From Spirochaetaceae bacterium (GTDB taxonomy: Bacteria > Spirochaetota > Spirochaetia > Treponematales > Breznakiellaceae), in contig JAISIL010000049.1 in assembly GCA_031262035.1 (NCBI GenBank), forward strand, positions 1 to 44,360: a DNA stretch of 44,360 bases, in the 5' to 3' direction. The notes beneath the pieces are model-generated. The model saw only the letters and a list, made by a program, of their open reading frames with translations, had not been told where the DNA came from and searched no databases. Position 1 is the first letter of the stretch. Every line of letters starts with the position of its first letter. The position numbers were made by a program, and so were the translations under genes. Shown here in pieces: positions 1 to 6,921 of the stretch.

Positions 1-19
1 CTTTCATATCCACATCCAT
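1..19 (-). CDS. 5' end of a gene running off the left edge
   Basis: Only the first codons are present. On the minus strand an ATG at 19 is followed in frame by a second ATG at 7 and no stop before the window ends. A GAGG ribosome site lies about 10 nt upstream (30-33) and a TATAAT box lies further upstream (43-48), which is why I read this as a gene start. Nothing can be said about the product. The ATG at 7 is an alternative start. Confidence 0.35.
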
Positions 20-21
20 TT

Positions 22-48
22 GTTCTACACCTCTGTAGAACTATTATA
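22..48 (-). promoter_or_regulatory. Promoter -10 box with adjoining 8-bp palindrome
   Basis: A TATAAT (minus strand, 43-48) is followed by a perfect inverted repeat, GTTCTACA at 22-29 and TGTAGAAC at 34-41, with a 4-nt spacer that carries the GAGG ribosome site. Transcription would start inside the palindrome. It can be read as a repressor operator at +1 or as an RNA hairpin whose loop presents the ribosome site. No good -35 box is visible. Confidence 0.4.
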
Positions 49-229
49 TATTTTGGACTAGATATTGAGTTTTGAGTCAGCCATCCCTTTCGGCTAGATT
101 TAGTTTTGAGGCATCGCGCTACCCTTAAAAGAAAATTTGGAGGGTGGAAAAACAGCAGCTTATCCACAAACTGTAATACGCTGTTGGGCATGTGGTGAAA
201 GGGTATGAGGGGTAAGGGAGAGAAGGCTA

Positions 230-661
230 TCAAGTATCCATCGTAAAGGTAAATCGTGTGCCAGAGCCTTCACGAAATAAGGAAAAATCCCCGGCAGTAA
301 TAACATTTAGTCCAATGATGATGTCATGTGTGGGCTTCCCGGCATACTCAATGACTACAATTCCATAAAAATGGCGGTCATCATTCAGGGTAAGGTCTAT
401 CCGGTAAAAAGGGGTATCTCTGGTATCACCACCGAAGCCCCCGGCATCAATGGTTCCTGCCTGCTGTAAGCCCATCGATTCAACAAGTGGCTTACTTATT
501 GCACAAATTTGTGCACCGGTATCCCAGAGGGCACGAACATCGAAAGACTGCCTGGGTAAATCAGGCTGAGAATAATCAATAGCTTCTTTTACCGCAACAT
601 CAGATATAATAGCTAAGGGTTTTGTCGGGTATCTTAAAACAATTGTGTTGATTTCTGTCAT
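230..661 (-). CDS. Retropepsin-like (clan AA) aspartic protease, single domain
   Basis: A 143-residue protein with the aspartic protease signature ALWDTGAQICAIS near residue 45 and the C-terminal motif HDIIIGLNVITAGDF that completes this fold. One D-T-G-A site in a chain this short means it would act as a homodimer, like retroviral proteases. There is no signal peptide, so it is probably cytoplasmic; the substrate is unknown. I place the start at 661 rather than the longer in-frame start at 724. The ATG at 661 overlaps the upstream stop codon as ATGA, has GGGGA about 8 nt upstream, and the extra 21 residues only overlap the preceding gene. Its coupling to the 83-residue gene before it suggests the two products work together. 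The active-site call is firm; the role is not. Confidence 0.85.
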   Translation of the reverse strand: MTEINTIVLRYPTKPLAIISDVAVKEAIDYSQPDLPRQSFDVRALWDTGAQICAISKPLVESMGLQQAGTIDAGGFGGDTRDTPFYRIDLTLNDDRHFYGIVVIEYAGKPTHDIIIGLNVITAGDFSLFREGSGTRFTFTMDT

Positions 662-909
662 ATATAATCCCCGGTAATAGGGACAAAACCCATATATACT
701 TCGGCTTCGCCAACCGGATGGCATTTGGTTATGTTAAAAGTACCAAGTTTATGGCCATGAGTTAATAAATCCTTAAAACCATCTTCCCGCTCTTTATAAT
801 ACCCAAGCACTTTATTGTCGGCAATTGCAACATAATCTCCCATATGTCCGGCATTAATTGTTTCCTGGTTTGCCAAATAATAAAACAAGGCTCGTTTTGT
901 CTCGTTCAT
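658..909 (-). CDS. Small conserved-looking protein paired with the aspartic protease
   Basis: An 83-residue protein of unknown function (MNETKRALFYYLANQ...), without signal peptide or membrane segment. The start at 909 is chosen because GGAG lies 6-8 nt upstream; a GTG at 921 is in frame but has no ribosome site. Its stop overlaps the ATG of the aspartic protease (ATGA), so the two are translationally coupled and share the promoter at 928-956. Similar two-gene units with a small first ORF often encode partners (substrate, inhibitor or antitoxin-like), but nothing in the sequence proves that here. Confidence 0.7.
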   Translation of the reverse strand: MNETKRALFYYLANQETINAGHMGDYVAIADNKVLGYYKEREDGFKDLLTHGHKLGTFNITKCHPVGEAEVYMGFVPITGDYI

Positions 910-927
910 ATATTTCTCCACTGTTTA

Positions 928-956
928 ATGATAGTACATTCTGTCTGAGATGTCAA
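928..956 (-). promoter_or_regulatory. Sigma-70 type promoter of the protease pair
   Basis: Minus strand TTGACA (951-956), 17-nt spacer, TATCAT (928-933), about 19 nt before the ATG at 909. Near-consensus boxes with ideal spacing. Confidence 0.75.
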
Positions 957-970
957 GTGTGATAGGAAAC

Positions 971-1042
971 AGCGGCTGATGGGAGTCGAACCCACGTCTC
1001 CAGCTTGGAAGGCTGGGGTAATAGCCGTTATACGACAGCCGC
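971..1042 (-). tRNA. tRNA-Gly (anticodon TCC)
   Basis: A 72-nt cloverleaf: acceptor stem GCGGCTG / CAGCCGC, D arm, anticodon stem CCAGC / GCTGG with loop CTTCCAA giving anticodon TCC, and T arm GTGGG-TTCGACT-CCCAT. It closely follows the E. coli tRNA-Gly(TCC) layout. The 3' CCA is not encoded: the discriminator T at 971 is followed by GTTTCC. A promoter lies at 1229-1257, with palindromic repeats in between. Confidence 0.95.
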
Positions 1043-1046
1043 TAAC

Positions 1047-1219
1047 GTTAATTGCTCCGCTTCGCTACGCAATTAACTTACGGAGTTTGCTGCGCAAACT
1101 CCCATGAAATTTACTTCGCTTCGCTACGCAATTAACTTACGGAGTTTGCTGCGCAAACTCCCAAAAATTTGCTACGCTTTGTTACACAAAATAGCTTCAA
1201 GAGTTTGCTTCGCAAATTC
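1047..1219. repeat. Cluster of palindromic repeats next to tRNA-Gly
   Basis: A 47-bp direct repeat occurs twice without mismatch (1058-1104 and 1117-1163). Each copy contains a hairpin with a perfect 9-bp stem and 3-nt loop (GGAGTTTGC / GCAAACTCC). A third, degraded hairpin (GAGTTTGC / GCAAATTC) lies at about 1201-1218. A further perfect inverted repeat, GTTAATTGC (1047-1055) with GCAATTAAC (1069-1077), overlaps the first copy. It is REP-like; no transposase is present. Together with the tRNA and promoters this fills the gap between the CDSs at 909 and 1298. Confidence 0.85.
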
Positions 1220-1228
1220 TATGCTCTT

Positions 1229-1257
1229 ATTCTAAGGAAATTATCTTTTTTTGTCAA
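1229..1257 (-). promoter_or_regulatory. Strong promoter probably serving tRNA-Gly
   Basis: Minus strand TTGACA (1252-1257), 17-nt A-rich spacer, TAGAAT (1229-1234). No minus-strand ORF lies between it and the tRNA at 1042, so the tRNA is the likely target through a leader of about 180 nt made of the palindromic repeats. Confidence 0.6.
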
Positions 1258-1285
1258 GCGGGTAGTAAAAAATTTTCGGAAGGTG

Positions 1286-1291
1286 TATAAT
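1286..1291 (+). promoter_or_regulatory. -10 box of the LRR gene, 6 nt before its ATG
   Basis: A perfect TATAAT whose end lies 6 nt before the start codon at 1298, so transcription would begin at or next to the ATG. No clear -35 box. The only Shine-Dalgarno-like run (GGAAGG) lies upstream of the predicted transcript start, so it cannot act in translation. Confidence 0.5.
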
Positions 1292-1297
1292 AGTTCT

Positions 1298-3157
1298 ATG
1301 AAAAATATAAAATTGGTATTTGTAATGTTGTTTGTCGTGGTTTTTGGTGTTTCGGGTCAGATGCAGAATCCCCGTTTTGTGAGTGCTAGCCTCGATTTTT
1401 CTTTGCGGGATTCGGTTGACCAAACGGGGAACCTGTATATCACTGCCTGGAGTCAGCGGCCTTCTTTGTTGACCCTAGTCAGTGCTGACGGTTCTATCAG
1501 TCTGGCATTAAGTAATGAAAATGCAGGCCAGACCGGGCAAACCTTCATTTATGAGTATAATTCCGGCCTTGCATTGCAGAAAACGGTGCAGATTCCGAAC
1601 GAAAGGGCTCTTTTAGGGGCTTTTACCAAGGATACCGAGGGTAATTATTACATTTTTTATGCGGCAAACGCAAAAAGCCAGAACGATGTGAACATGGCCA
1701 TGGGAAAATACGATGCAGACGGCAAAAAATTGCTGGAATATACCCTTGTTGCCAATGCCCCAGATAGTTTTTCCGGTATACGGGAGCCTTTTAACGCAGG
1801 AACCTGTCGTTTGGAACTTTCCGGGGACAATTTGTGTGTGTATTTTGCCCGGGAAATGTTTAATGGGCACCAGGCAAGTTATGGCTTTGTGCTGGACAAA
1901 AATACCTTTGAGCGGATAGATAAGGGCGCCGCAACAAATGATATGGAAGCGCCCCGGCGTGTTATGCCCTATGTAAGCCATTCTTTTAATCAATATATTG
2001 TGCCGGTGGAAAATGGCTTTGTGTTCGCAGACCACGGCGATGCACATCCTCGTGCTTTTGGCTTTTCAAAATGGCAAACGAATGACCGCACCAAAAGACT
2101 AAAGGCCTTTACCTTTGCCGGTTCAATTGGGGCGAACCCGACCTATGCCGAGATGGGCGGCCTTGCAAAAACTTCTACAGGATTCATTTTTGCCGGAACA
2201 AACGGTGGTGGAGCAAATAATCCACGGAACCTTTTTATCCTTACCTTTCCGGACGACCTTTCTGCAATTACTATAAACCAGAACATAACGGCCTATGCAA
2301 GGGATGATGGGCATGTAGCGCATCCGAAGATTGCAGAGATTGCACCGTCTGCGGATGGCACAAGGCGTTATATTCTGCTTTGGGAACTGATGGAATTTTC
2401 TACCCAATCGGCTAATTCGATTGTCTCTGACCCAACCGGGTATAAATCTACCTGGTTTATATTGATTGATGAAACAGGAAAGGCCCTGACCGGCATGACC
2501 CAAATGCCTGAGGGCGTTCGCCTTAATATGAACGATACGCTTCGATATAATCCGGCAACAGGGGAACTATGCTGGGCGGTGAATGTGGGGGCAAAAGGTT
2601 TTGGCATTTGGGCCTTTAACCCGGACAAGCCAATAAATGCACATGTCGATGTATCGATGTTTGACAAACCGGAGACGGCAGCCGAAAGTGATTTTTCGTA
2701 TAAGATTATTGGCAATGCAGGACAGGCACAAACGGTGTCTATTACCGGCTACAAAGGCAGCATTCGCAACCTGATAATCCCCGACACTATTCAAGGGCTG
2801 CCGGTAACAGAAATTGCATCCAATGCATTTATCCGTGCAGGCATTGAAACGGTGCAATTACCAAAAGGGCTTGTTACAATTGCAGATACGGCATTCTGGT
2901 ATTGCAATATAACAGCACTTGATATACCTAATGGGGTGATTAGTATTGGTAAACAGGCCTTTTCGTTCTGCCGTGATTTACAAACAGTTAGTATTCCTGC
3001 CAGTATAGAAACAGTGCGGGAATTTGCCTTTATGGACTGCCCAAAACTCACTACCGTAACGATAGACCCGGCCTGTGATATGACACTGGGTTATGGTGCC
3101 TTCGATAAATGCCCTGCATTGGATGCAGCGAGTAAGGCAGTGATTGGGACTTATTGA
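1298..3157 (+). CDS. Exported protein with C-terminal BspA-type leucine-rich repeats
   Basis: A 619-residue protein. Residues 1-22 (MKNIKLVFVMLFVVVFGVSG) form a signal peptide. Residues about 25-460 are beta-rich with recurrent Asp/Gly turns and may form a propeller, but I do not recognise the family. Residues about 480-615 are LRR_5 (BspA/TpLRR) repeats: IRNLIIPDTIQGLPVTEIAS, VQLPKGLVTIADTAF, LDIPNGVISIGKQAF and VSIPASIETVREFAF, each about 23 residues. Such repeats are common in treponemal surface proteins and often mediate adhesion. A longer reading from 1169 is rejected because it runs through the palindromic repeats and lacks a signal peptide at its start. The gene appears monocistronic and possibly leaderless; it ends before a repeat-filled gap facing the sugar importer. 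Confidence 0.85.
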   Translation: MKNIKLVFVMLFVVVFGVSGQMQNPRFVSASLDFSLRDSVDQTGNLYITAWSQRPSLLTLVSADGSISLALSNENAGQTGQTFIYEYNSGLALQKTVQIPNERALLGAFTKDTEGNYYIFYAANAKSQNDVNMAMGKYDADGKKLLEYTLVANAPDSFSGIREPFNAGTCRLELSGDNLCVYFAREMFNGHQASYGFVLDKNTFERIDKGAATNDMEAPRRVMPYVSHSFNQYIVPVENGFVFADHGDAHPRAFGFSKWQTNDRTKRLKAFTFAGSIGANPTYAEMGGLAKTSTGFIFAGTNGGGANNPRNLFILTFPDDLSAITINQNITAYARDDGHVAHPKIAEIAPSADGTRRYILLWELMEFSTQSANSIVSDPTGYKSTWFILIDETGKALTGMTQMPEGVRLNMNDTLRYNPATGELCWAVNVGAKGFGIWAFNPDKPINAHVDVSMFDKPETAAESDFSYKIIGNAGQAQTVSITGYKGSIRNLIIPDTIQGLPVTEIASNAFIRAGIETVQLPKGLVTIADTAFWYCNITALDIPNGVISIGKQAFSFCRDLQTVSIPASIETVREFAFMDCPKLTTVTIDPACDMTLGYGAFDKCPALDAASKAVIGTY

Positions 3158-3180
3158 TATTCACCACGAACAGCGGTAAC

Positions 3181-3283
3181 AAGTGGTCTCGACAGGCTCG
3201 ACCACCGGGGGGTTGAGCCTGCGGTCCCTGAGCCTGTCGAAGGGTCGAAACCCGTTCGCGTGGTCTGCGTGGTTCGCGGTTAA
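3181..3283. repeat. Composite palindromic dispersed repeat between convergent genes
   Basis: Contains an 11-bp inverted repeat, TCGACAGGCTC (3189-3199) with GAGCCTGTCGA (3230-3240), of the widespread 'GGTCCCTGAGCCTGTCGAAGGG' family type. It is followed by a second unit at 3258-3283 (GCGTGGTCTGCGTGGTTCG...). Related pieces recur at 12432-12463 (partial), 23993-24006 (inside a gene) and 26065-26090 (inside a gene). It lies between two convergent genes and may end transcription from both sides. Confidence 0.8.
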
Positions 3284-3287
3284 AAAC

Positions 3288-4145
3288 CTATTCCTTTACG
3301 GCCGCTGACCCCATTGCTGTGGTGAGCAGCTTTTGTGATGCTATAAAGAATATAACAAAGGGCACAGATACTATCATTGCGCCGGCGGCGAAGTTGGTGA
3401 ACTCGTTTTTTCGGTCGGTTACAAAGCTGAACAATCCCAGTGCCAGCGTTTGATTTTCCGGGGAACGCAAGACCATCTTGGGGAAGATAAAGTCCATCCA
3501 GGGGCCGGTAAAGCTTGATATGGCAAGGAATATCAGTATCGGTTTGGCAACAGGCAGCACTATGGTAAAGAAGATGCGTGCATTGCTTGCACCGTCAATC
3601 CGTGCCGCTTCGTCAAGGGATAGAGGAATGGTGTCCATGTAACTTTTTACCAGCCAGGTGTTGTAGGGAATGTTGCCTGCCAAATAGACAAGAACAAGGC
3701 CCCAAAGGGTATCAAGCCCGCCAATGCGGTAGAGGATTACATAAATGGCAATCATGCCGACAAAAGAGGGAAAGATTTGCAGTATCAGAAGGCTCATCAT
3801 CATGCTTTTTTTCATGACAAAACGGAAACGGCTGAATACATAGGCGGCAAGCGATGCTACCAACACGGTTAATACACAGGTAGCTGCTGCAATAATCAGT
3901 GTGTTACGGAACCACAATGGGTAATCAGTATTGTTGAACAGATACTGGTAGTGTGTCCAGGTGATGCCTCTTTCGAAAGGAATTATCCCCATGTCGGCAA
4001 TTGATGTGCCCGGTGACACAGAAGCTGCAACGGCAAAAATTAATGGATAGAGCACCATAAAGGTGACTACAATAAAAAAGATATAGACAATTGTTTTATT
4101 TATAATGCGTGTAGCTTTATACGCTATTGTATTTACATTTTTCAT
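3288..4145 (-). CDS. malG: ABC sugar transporter permease, MalG type
   Basis: A 285-residue inner-membrane permease with about six hydrophobic segments. Near residue 179 it carries the EAA loop EAARIDGASNARIFFTIVLPVAKP in shortened consensus form (EAARIDGA...LP), which docks the transporter ATPase. Length and motif match the MalG/GanQ permeases of maltodextrin and galacto-oligosaccharide importers. It is the last gene of a binding protein-permease-permease operon, 2 nt after the preceding permease. No ATPase gene is present in the window, so a shared MsmK/MalK-like ATPase elsewhere is presumably used. The symbol marks the family; maltose as substrate is not proven. Confidence 0.88.
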   Translation of the reverse strand: MKNVNTIAYKATRIINKTIVYIFFIVVTFMVLYPLIFAVAASVSPGTSIADMGIIPFERGITWTHYQYLFNNTDYPLWFRNTLIIAAATCVLTVLVASLAAYVFSRFRFVMKKSMMMSLLILQIFPSFVGMIAIYVILYRIGGLDTLWGLVLVYLAGNIPYNTWLVKSYMDTIPLSLDEAARIDGASNARIFFTIVLPVAKPILIFLAISSFTGPWMDFIFPKMVLRSPENQTLALGLFSFVTDRKNEFTNFAAGAMIVSVPFVIFFIASQKLLTTAMGSAAVKE

Positions 4146-4147
4146 TT

Positions 4148-5449
4148 TTATACCGTCCCTTCCTTGTAGGATTTTGTGCGCCGGAAGTTGAATATGGCAA
4201 AGGGAGCGAGCACAATAAATATCATGACTGCAAGGACAGAAGCATATTTATAATCCTGCAGGTTTATTGTCAGTTTATAAATCCAGGTAACAAGAATATC
4301 AGTGCCGGCTGCACTGGTAGTAGTTGTGTCTGCTACCGTTGGCGCTCCGCCTGTAAGGAAGAATATAGCACCAAAATTGTTTATATTAAAAGTGAATGAC
4401 ATTATTATTAATGGCATAGTCTGATACAGCACCATCGGCAGGGTAATTTTCATAAAGGTCTGGAACTTGTTGGCTCCATCAATCTGTGCAGCTTCTTTTA
4501 TATCCTGCGAAATAGAGGTAAGGGTGCCGGTAACAAGCAGCATAAAGTAGGGAACGCCGGCCCAGAAATTAATCAAAATACAGACGACCATAGCAAGAAA
4601 TTGGTCTGAAAGCCAGGGAATAACGGCATCTTTTGAAATAATTCCCAGGGCAATGAGTGTCTGGTTAATGGTGCCAAATGAACCGTTCAGCATATTCCGC
4701 CATACCAGCATACTCACCACACTTGGCACGGCATAGGGTAGAATAAATATGGTGCGGAATGCAGGCATCAGTTTAATTTTACTTTCGGTAAGCACTACGG
4801 CAAGTATTGTTCCGCCTGCATAACAGGTAAAGGTAGCAAGAGCGCCCCATACAAGGGTCCAGAGGGCAACGCGTCCGAGGGCGCCTGTCCAGGCTTTTTG
4901 TCCGCCGAACATATCAACAAAGTTGTTCATTCCTACCCAGTCGATAGTATTTTGCGGTGGAATATGTTGGGGGCCATAATTGGTGAATGCGACAAGAACA
5001 GAAAAAATCAGGGGGACAATGACAAAGAATACAATCATCAGGAATGCAGGCGCAAGGGCTGTTACATGAAAAGCATCGCCGGTGATGTCGCTTAGCACAT
5101 GGCTTTTGTGCATGCGGCCTGTTTTGATATATTCATCGTAATCTTTCAGGGTGCCCCGTATAGAAATGATATACACACCAAGATATGTTGCAAGAACGCC
5201 GAGCATCATTACACCGTCTATCATCATAAACACTGAATTGTCACGCTGCATAATAGGCAGGTTCGGCTGTGGTGAACCGAGGGTGATTAAATCAATCAGT
5301 GTAGTGACAATCTGCGGCGAAAAAACAAGGACTGCAATTTCAACAAGCGCATACAAAGCCCCTTTTACATAGTCTTTTAAATATATAATCCGCCCCAGGC
5401 CCATGAAGAGGGCTGAGAGGGTTACAACTTTTTTTCGTTCTGTCGTCAT
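4148..5449 (-). CDS. malF: ABC sugar transporter permease, MalF type
   Basis: A 433-residue inner-membrane permease with about eight hydrophobic segments, including the extra N-terminal ones typical of MalF/GanP. The EAA loop EAAQIDGANKFQTFMKITLP lies near residue 318. The start at 5449 has GGAG 5 nt upstream. It pairs with the MalG-type permease immediately downstream and receives substrate from the lipoprotein encoded upstream. A 140-nt gap carrying a repeat-built stem-loop separates it from that binding-protein gene, so its mRNA level may be lower. Substrate is unknown: a maltodextrin, a beta-galactoside or another oligosaccharide are all possible. Confidence 0.88.
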   Translation of the reverse strand: MTTERKKVVTLSALFMGLGRIIYLKDYVKGALYALVEIAVLVFSPQIVTTLIDLITLGSPQPNLPIMQRDNSVFMMIDGVMMLGVLATYLGVYIISIRGTLKDYDEYIKTGRMHKSHVLSDITGDAFHVTALAPAFLMIVFFVIVPLIFSVLVAFTNYGPQHIPPQNTIDWVGMNNFVDMFGGQKAWTGALGRVALWTLVWGALATFTCYAGGTILAVVLTESKIKLMPAFRTIFILPYAVPSVVSMLVWRNMLNGSFGTINQTLIALGIISKDAVIPWLSDQFLAMVVCILINFWAGVPYFMLLVTGTLTSISQDIKEAAQIDGANKFQTFMKITLPMVLYQTMPLIIMSFTFNINNFGAIFFLTGGAPTVADTTTTSAAGTDILVTWIYKLTINLQDYKYASVLAVMIFIVLAPFAIFNFRRTKSYKEGTV

Positions 5450-5473
5450 AATTTCTCCAATATCGATAAGTCG

Positions 5474-5595
5474 AAGTAGGAAGTAGGAAGGAGGAAGGAG
5501 GAAGTAGGAAGGTTAGTGTAAGTAAGCATCGCTTGAAAATTCAATCTAAGCTTTCTACAACGAACTTCCTACTTCCTACTTACTCCTTCCTACTT
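5474..5595. repeat. GGAAGTA heptamer repeats forming an inverted pair between malE- and malF-like genes
   Basis: Two arrays built of AGTAGGA/AGGAGGA units face each other: 5474-5513 and, inverted, 5565-5595. They contain a perfect 17-bp inverted repeat (5474-5490 with 5565-5581), so the transcript can fold into a long stem-loop. The array also encodes the last Lys codon and TAG stop of the binding protein. A related array lies at 25963-26010. Confidence 0.85.
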
Positions 5596-6831
5596 AGCAA
5601 GGACTGCCGCGTTGGCTGCATCAAGTTCTTTTTGCACATCTGCGCCGTTCCAGATATTTGAGCTGGCTGCGTTAAAGGCGTCCCAGAATTTCTGCATAGG
5701 CGGAATTGAGGGCATGGGGAAGGCATAATCAAGTTGTGCAAGGAAGCCCGGTGCATAGGGATTGTTTGTGGTAACATTGAGCGCAGGCAGGGTGTTGGTG
5801 ATGTTTGCACGAAGCTGCTGCATTTCCGGTGTCATAAGGAAGGCGCCGAATGCATTTGCTGCATCGGGGTTCTTGCTGAAGGCTGACACAAACATAACAC
5901 GGGTGCCGCTAAACGATGCCGCCGGTGTGCTTTGGCTGGGCAAAGAGGGCAGGGCTGCAACACCGAACTTAATGCCGGCATTGGTAAAGTTATTCACATT
6001 CCAGGGGCCTGAAATATAAAGGGCAACATTGCCTGCCTGGAAGGCTGCGTCGCCTATCGCTGTGGTCATATCCGCTGCATTCACATCAAGAATCTGCTTG
6101 CGAAGGGTCTGGAAATAGGCCATTCCCTTGGCTGCATCTGCTGTATTAAGGTAGGTCTGTGTAGTGTCGGTGCCGCTGGGGCCAAAGAGCCGGTTGTTAT
6201 TTTCTGTGGTAAAGATGATGGTGTAGTAGGCATTGCCGACATCCATCATAAAGGGCCGCTGATTGCCGCTGCCCTTAAAGCCTTTTGCGAAGGTGATAAG
6301 GTCTTCCCAGGTTTTGGGAACCTGATTCTCCTGAATAAGGGCCGTGTTATAATACAAGGCATATGTTTCAGGGGAAACCGGGTAACCGTATTTCGTGCCG
6401 TCATAGGTAATGGCCTTATCGGCTGCACCAAGCACGCCTTTTAGAGCGCTGTCGGGGTTGGCGGTCGGAAGAACATAGCCATTGCTTACCAGGTTGCCAA
6501 GCATGTCGTGGGGGGCTGCAAACAAATCGGGGCCAACACCTGCCGGTCCGTCGAGTGCAATCTGGGTGGTAGAATCGCCAAGTTCTACATTAACAAATTT
6601 GATTGTTACATTGGGGTTCTGCTTCGTATAGGCTTCTCCCGCCTGCTTAATGAATTCATCCGGGCCATTAAGGCTTTCCCAAACGGTAAGGGTTACAGGC
6701 GCCGACGAAGAGGAGGCCGATGCGCCACCTGCCGAGCTTGCTGAGCTGCTTTTTGAACAAGCGCTAAAAGCAAGCATCAATGCAGCGAGAGCCACCAAGG
6801 CTGTCGCTAAAGATAAAGATTTTTTGTACAT
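5590..6831 (-). CDS. malE: Sugar-binding lipoprotein of the ABC importer, MalE type
   Basis: A 413-residue extracytoplasmic solute-binding protein of the bacterial family 1 type. Residues 1-25 are a lipoprotein signal ending in the lipobox AFSAC (Cys25), followed by a Ser/Ala-rich linker. The body shows family features: TLTVWESLNGPDEFIKQ at the first strand, FAAPHDMLG, and GNVALYISGPWNVNNF, the usual motif near residue 280. It is lipid-anchored and hands sugar to the MalF/MalG-type permeases encoded downstream. Ribosome site GGAGG lies 7-8 nt before the ATG, and the promoter is at 6862-6890. Oddity: its stop codon lies inside a heptamer repeat, so the natural C terminus may have been reset by the repeat. 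Confidence 0.9.
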   Translation of the reverse strand: MYKKSLSLATALVALAALMLAFSACSKSSSASSAGGASASSSSAPVTLTVWESLNGPDEFIKQAGEAYTKQNPNVTIKFVNVELGDSTTQIALDGPAGVGPDLFAAPHDMLGNLVSNGYVLPTANPDSALKGVLGAADKAITYDGTKYGYPVSPETYALYYNTALIQENQVPKTWEDLITFAKGFKGSGNQRPFMMDVGNAYYTIIFTTENNNRLFGPSGTDTTQTYLNTADAAKGMAYFQTLRKQILDVNAADMTTAIGDAAFQAGNVALYISGPWNVNNFTNAGIKFGVAALPSLPSQSTPAASFSGTRVMFVSAFSKNPDAANAFGAFLMTPEMQQLRANITNTLPALNVTTNNPYAPGFLAQLDYAFPMPSIPPMQKFWDAFNAASSNIWNGADVQKELDAANAAVLAK

Positions 6832-6861
6832 ACTTTTCCTCCGTATTTAAAATCTAATTTT

Positions 6862-6890
6862 AGTATAACACATTATTGAGAAAAAATCAA
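6862..6890 (-). promoter_or_regulatory. Promoter of the sugar importer operon
   Basis: Minus strand TTGATT (6885-6890), 17-nt spacer, TATACT (6862-6867), about 30 nt before the ATG. The sequence at the -10 box (TGTGTTATACT) resembles the left half of the palindrome at 11263-11280, but the right half is not conserved, so I do not call it an operator. Confidence 0.7.
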
Positions 6891-6921
6891 GGAAATTTTT
6901 AGTTTTTCTGTAGCTTAGGCT

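Noticed and set aside
180-229. Intrinsic terminator after the aspartic protease gene
   Set aside because: The only stem (AACAGC / GCTGTT) is 6 bp with a loop of over 20 nt; too weak to annotate. Nothing else is seen in 50-229.
971-1219. tRNA-Gly with adjacent direct repeats as a prophage or island attachment site
   Set aside because: The repeats do not copy the tRNA 3' end and there is no integrase or phage gene nearby.
1169-1297. Longer N terminus for the LRR protein
   Set aside because: It would be encoded by palindromic repeats and would place 43 residues before an otherwise perfect signal peptide.
5474-5595. Heptamer arrays as a CRISPR array
   Set aside because: Units are 7 nt without unique spacers, and no cas gene is present; they are simple tandem repeats.
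6862-6880. A third regulator operator at the sugar importer promoter
   Set aside because: TGTGTTATACT matches the left half only; the right arm is absent (about 13/18 overall, much of it due to the -10 box).
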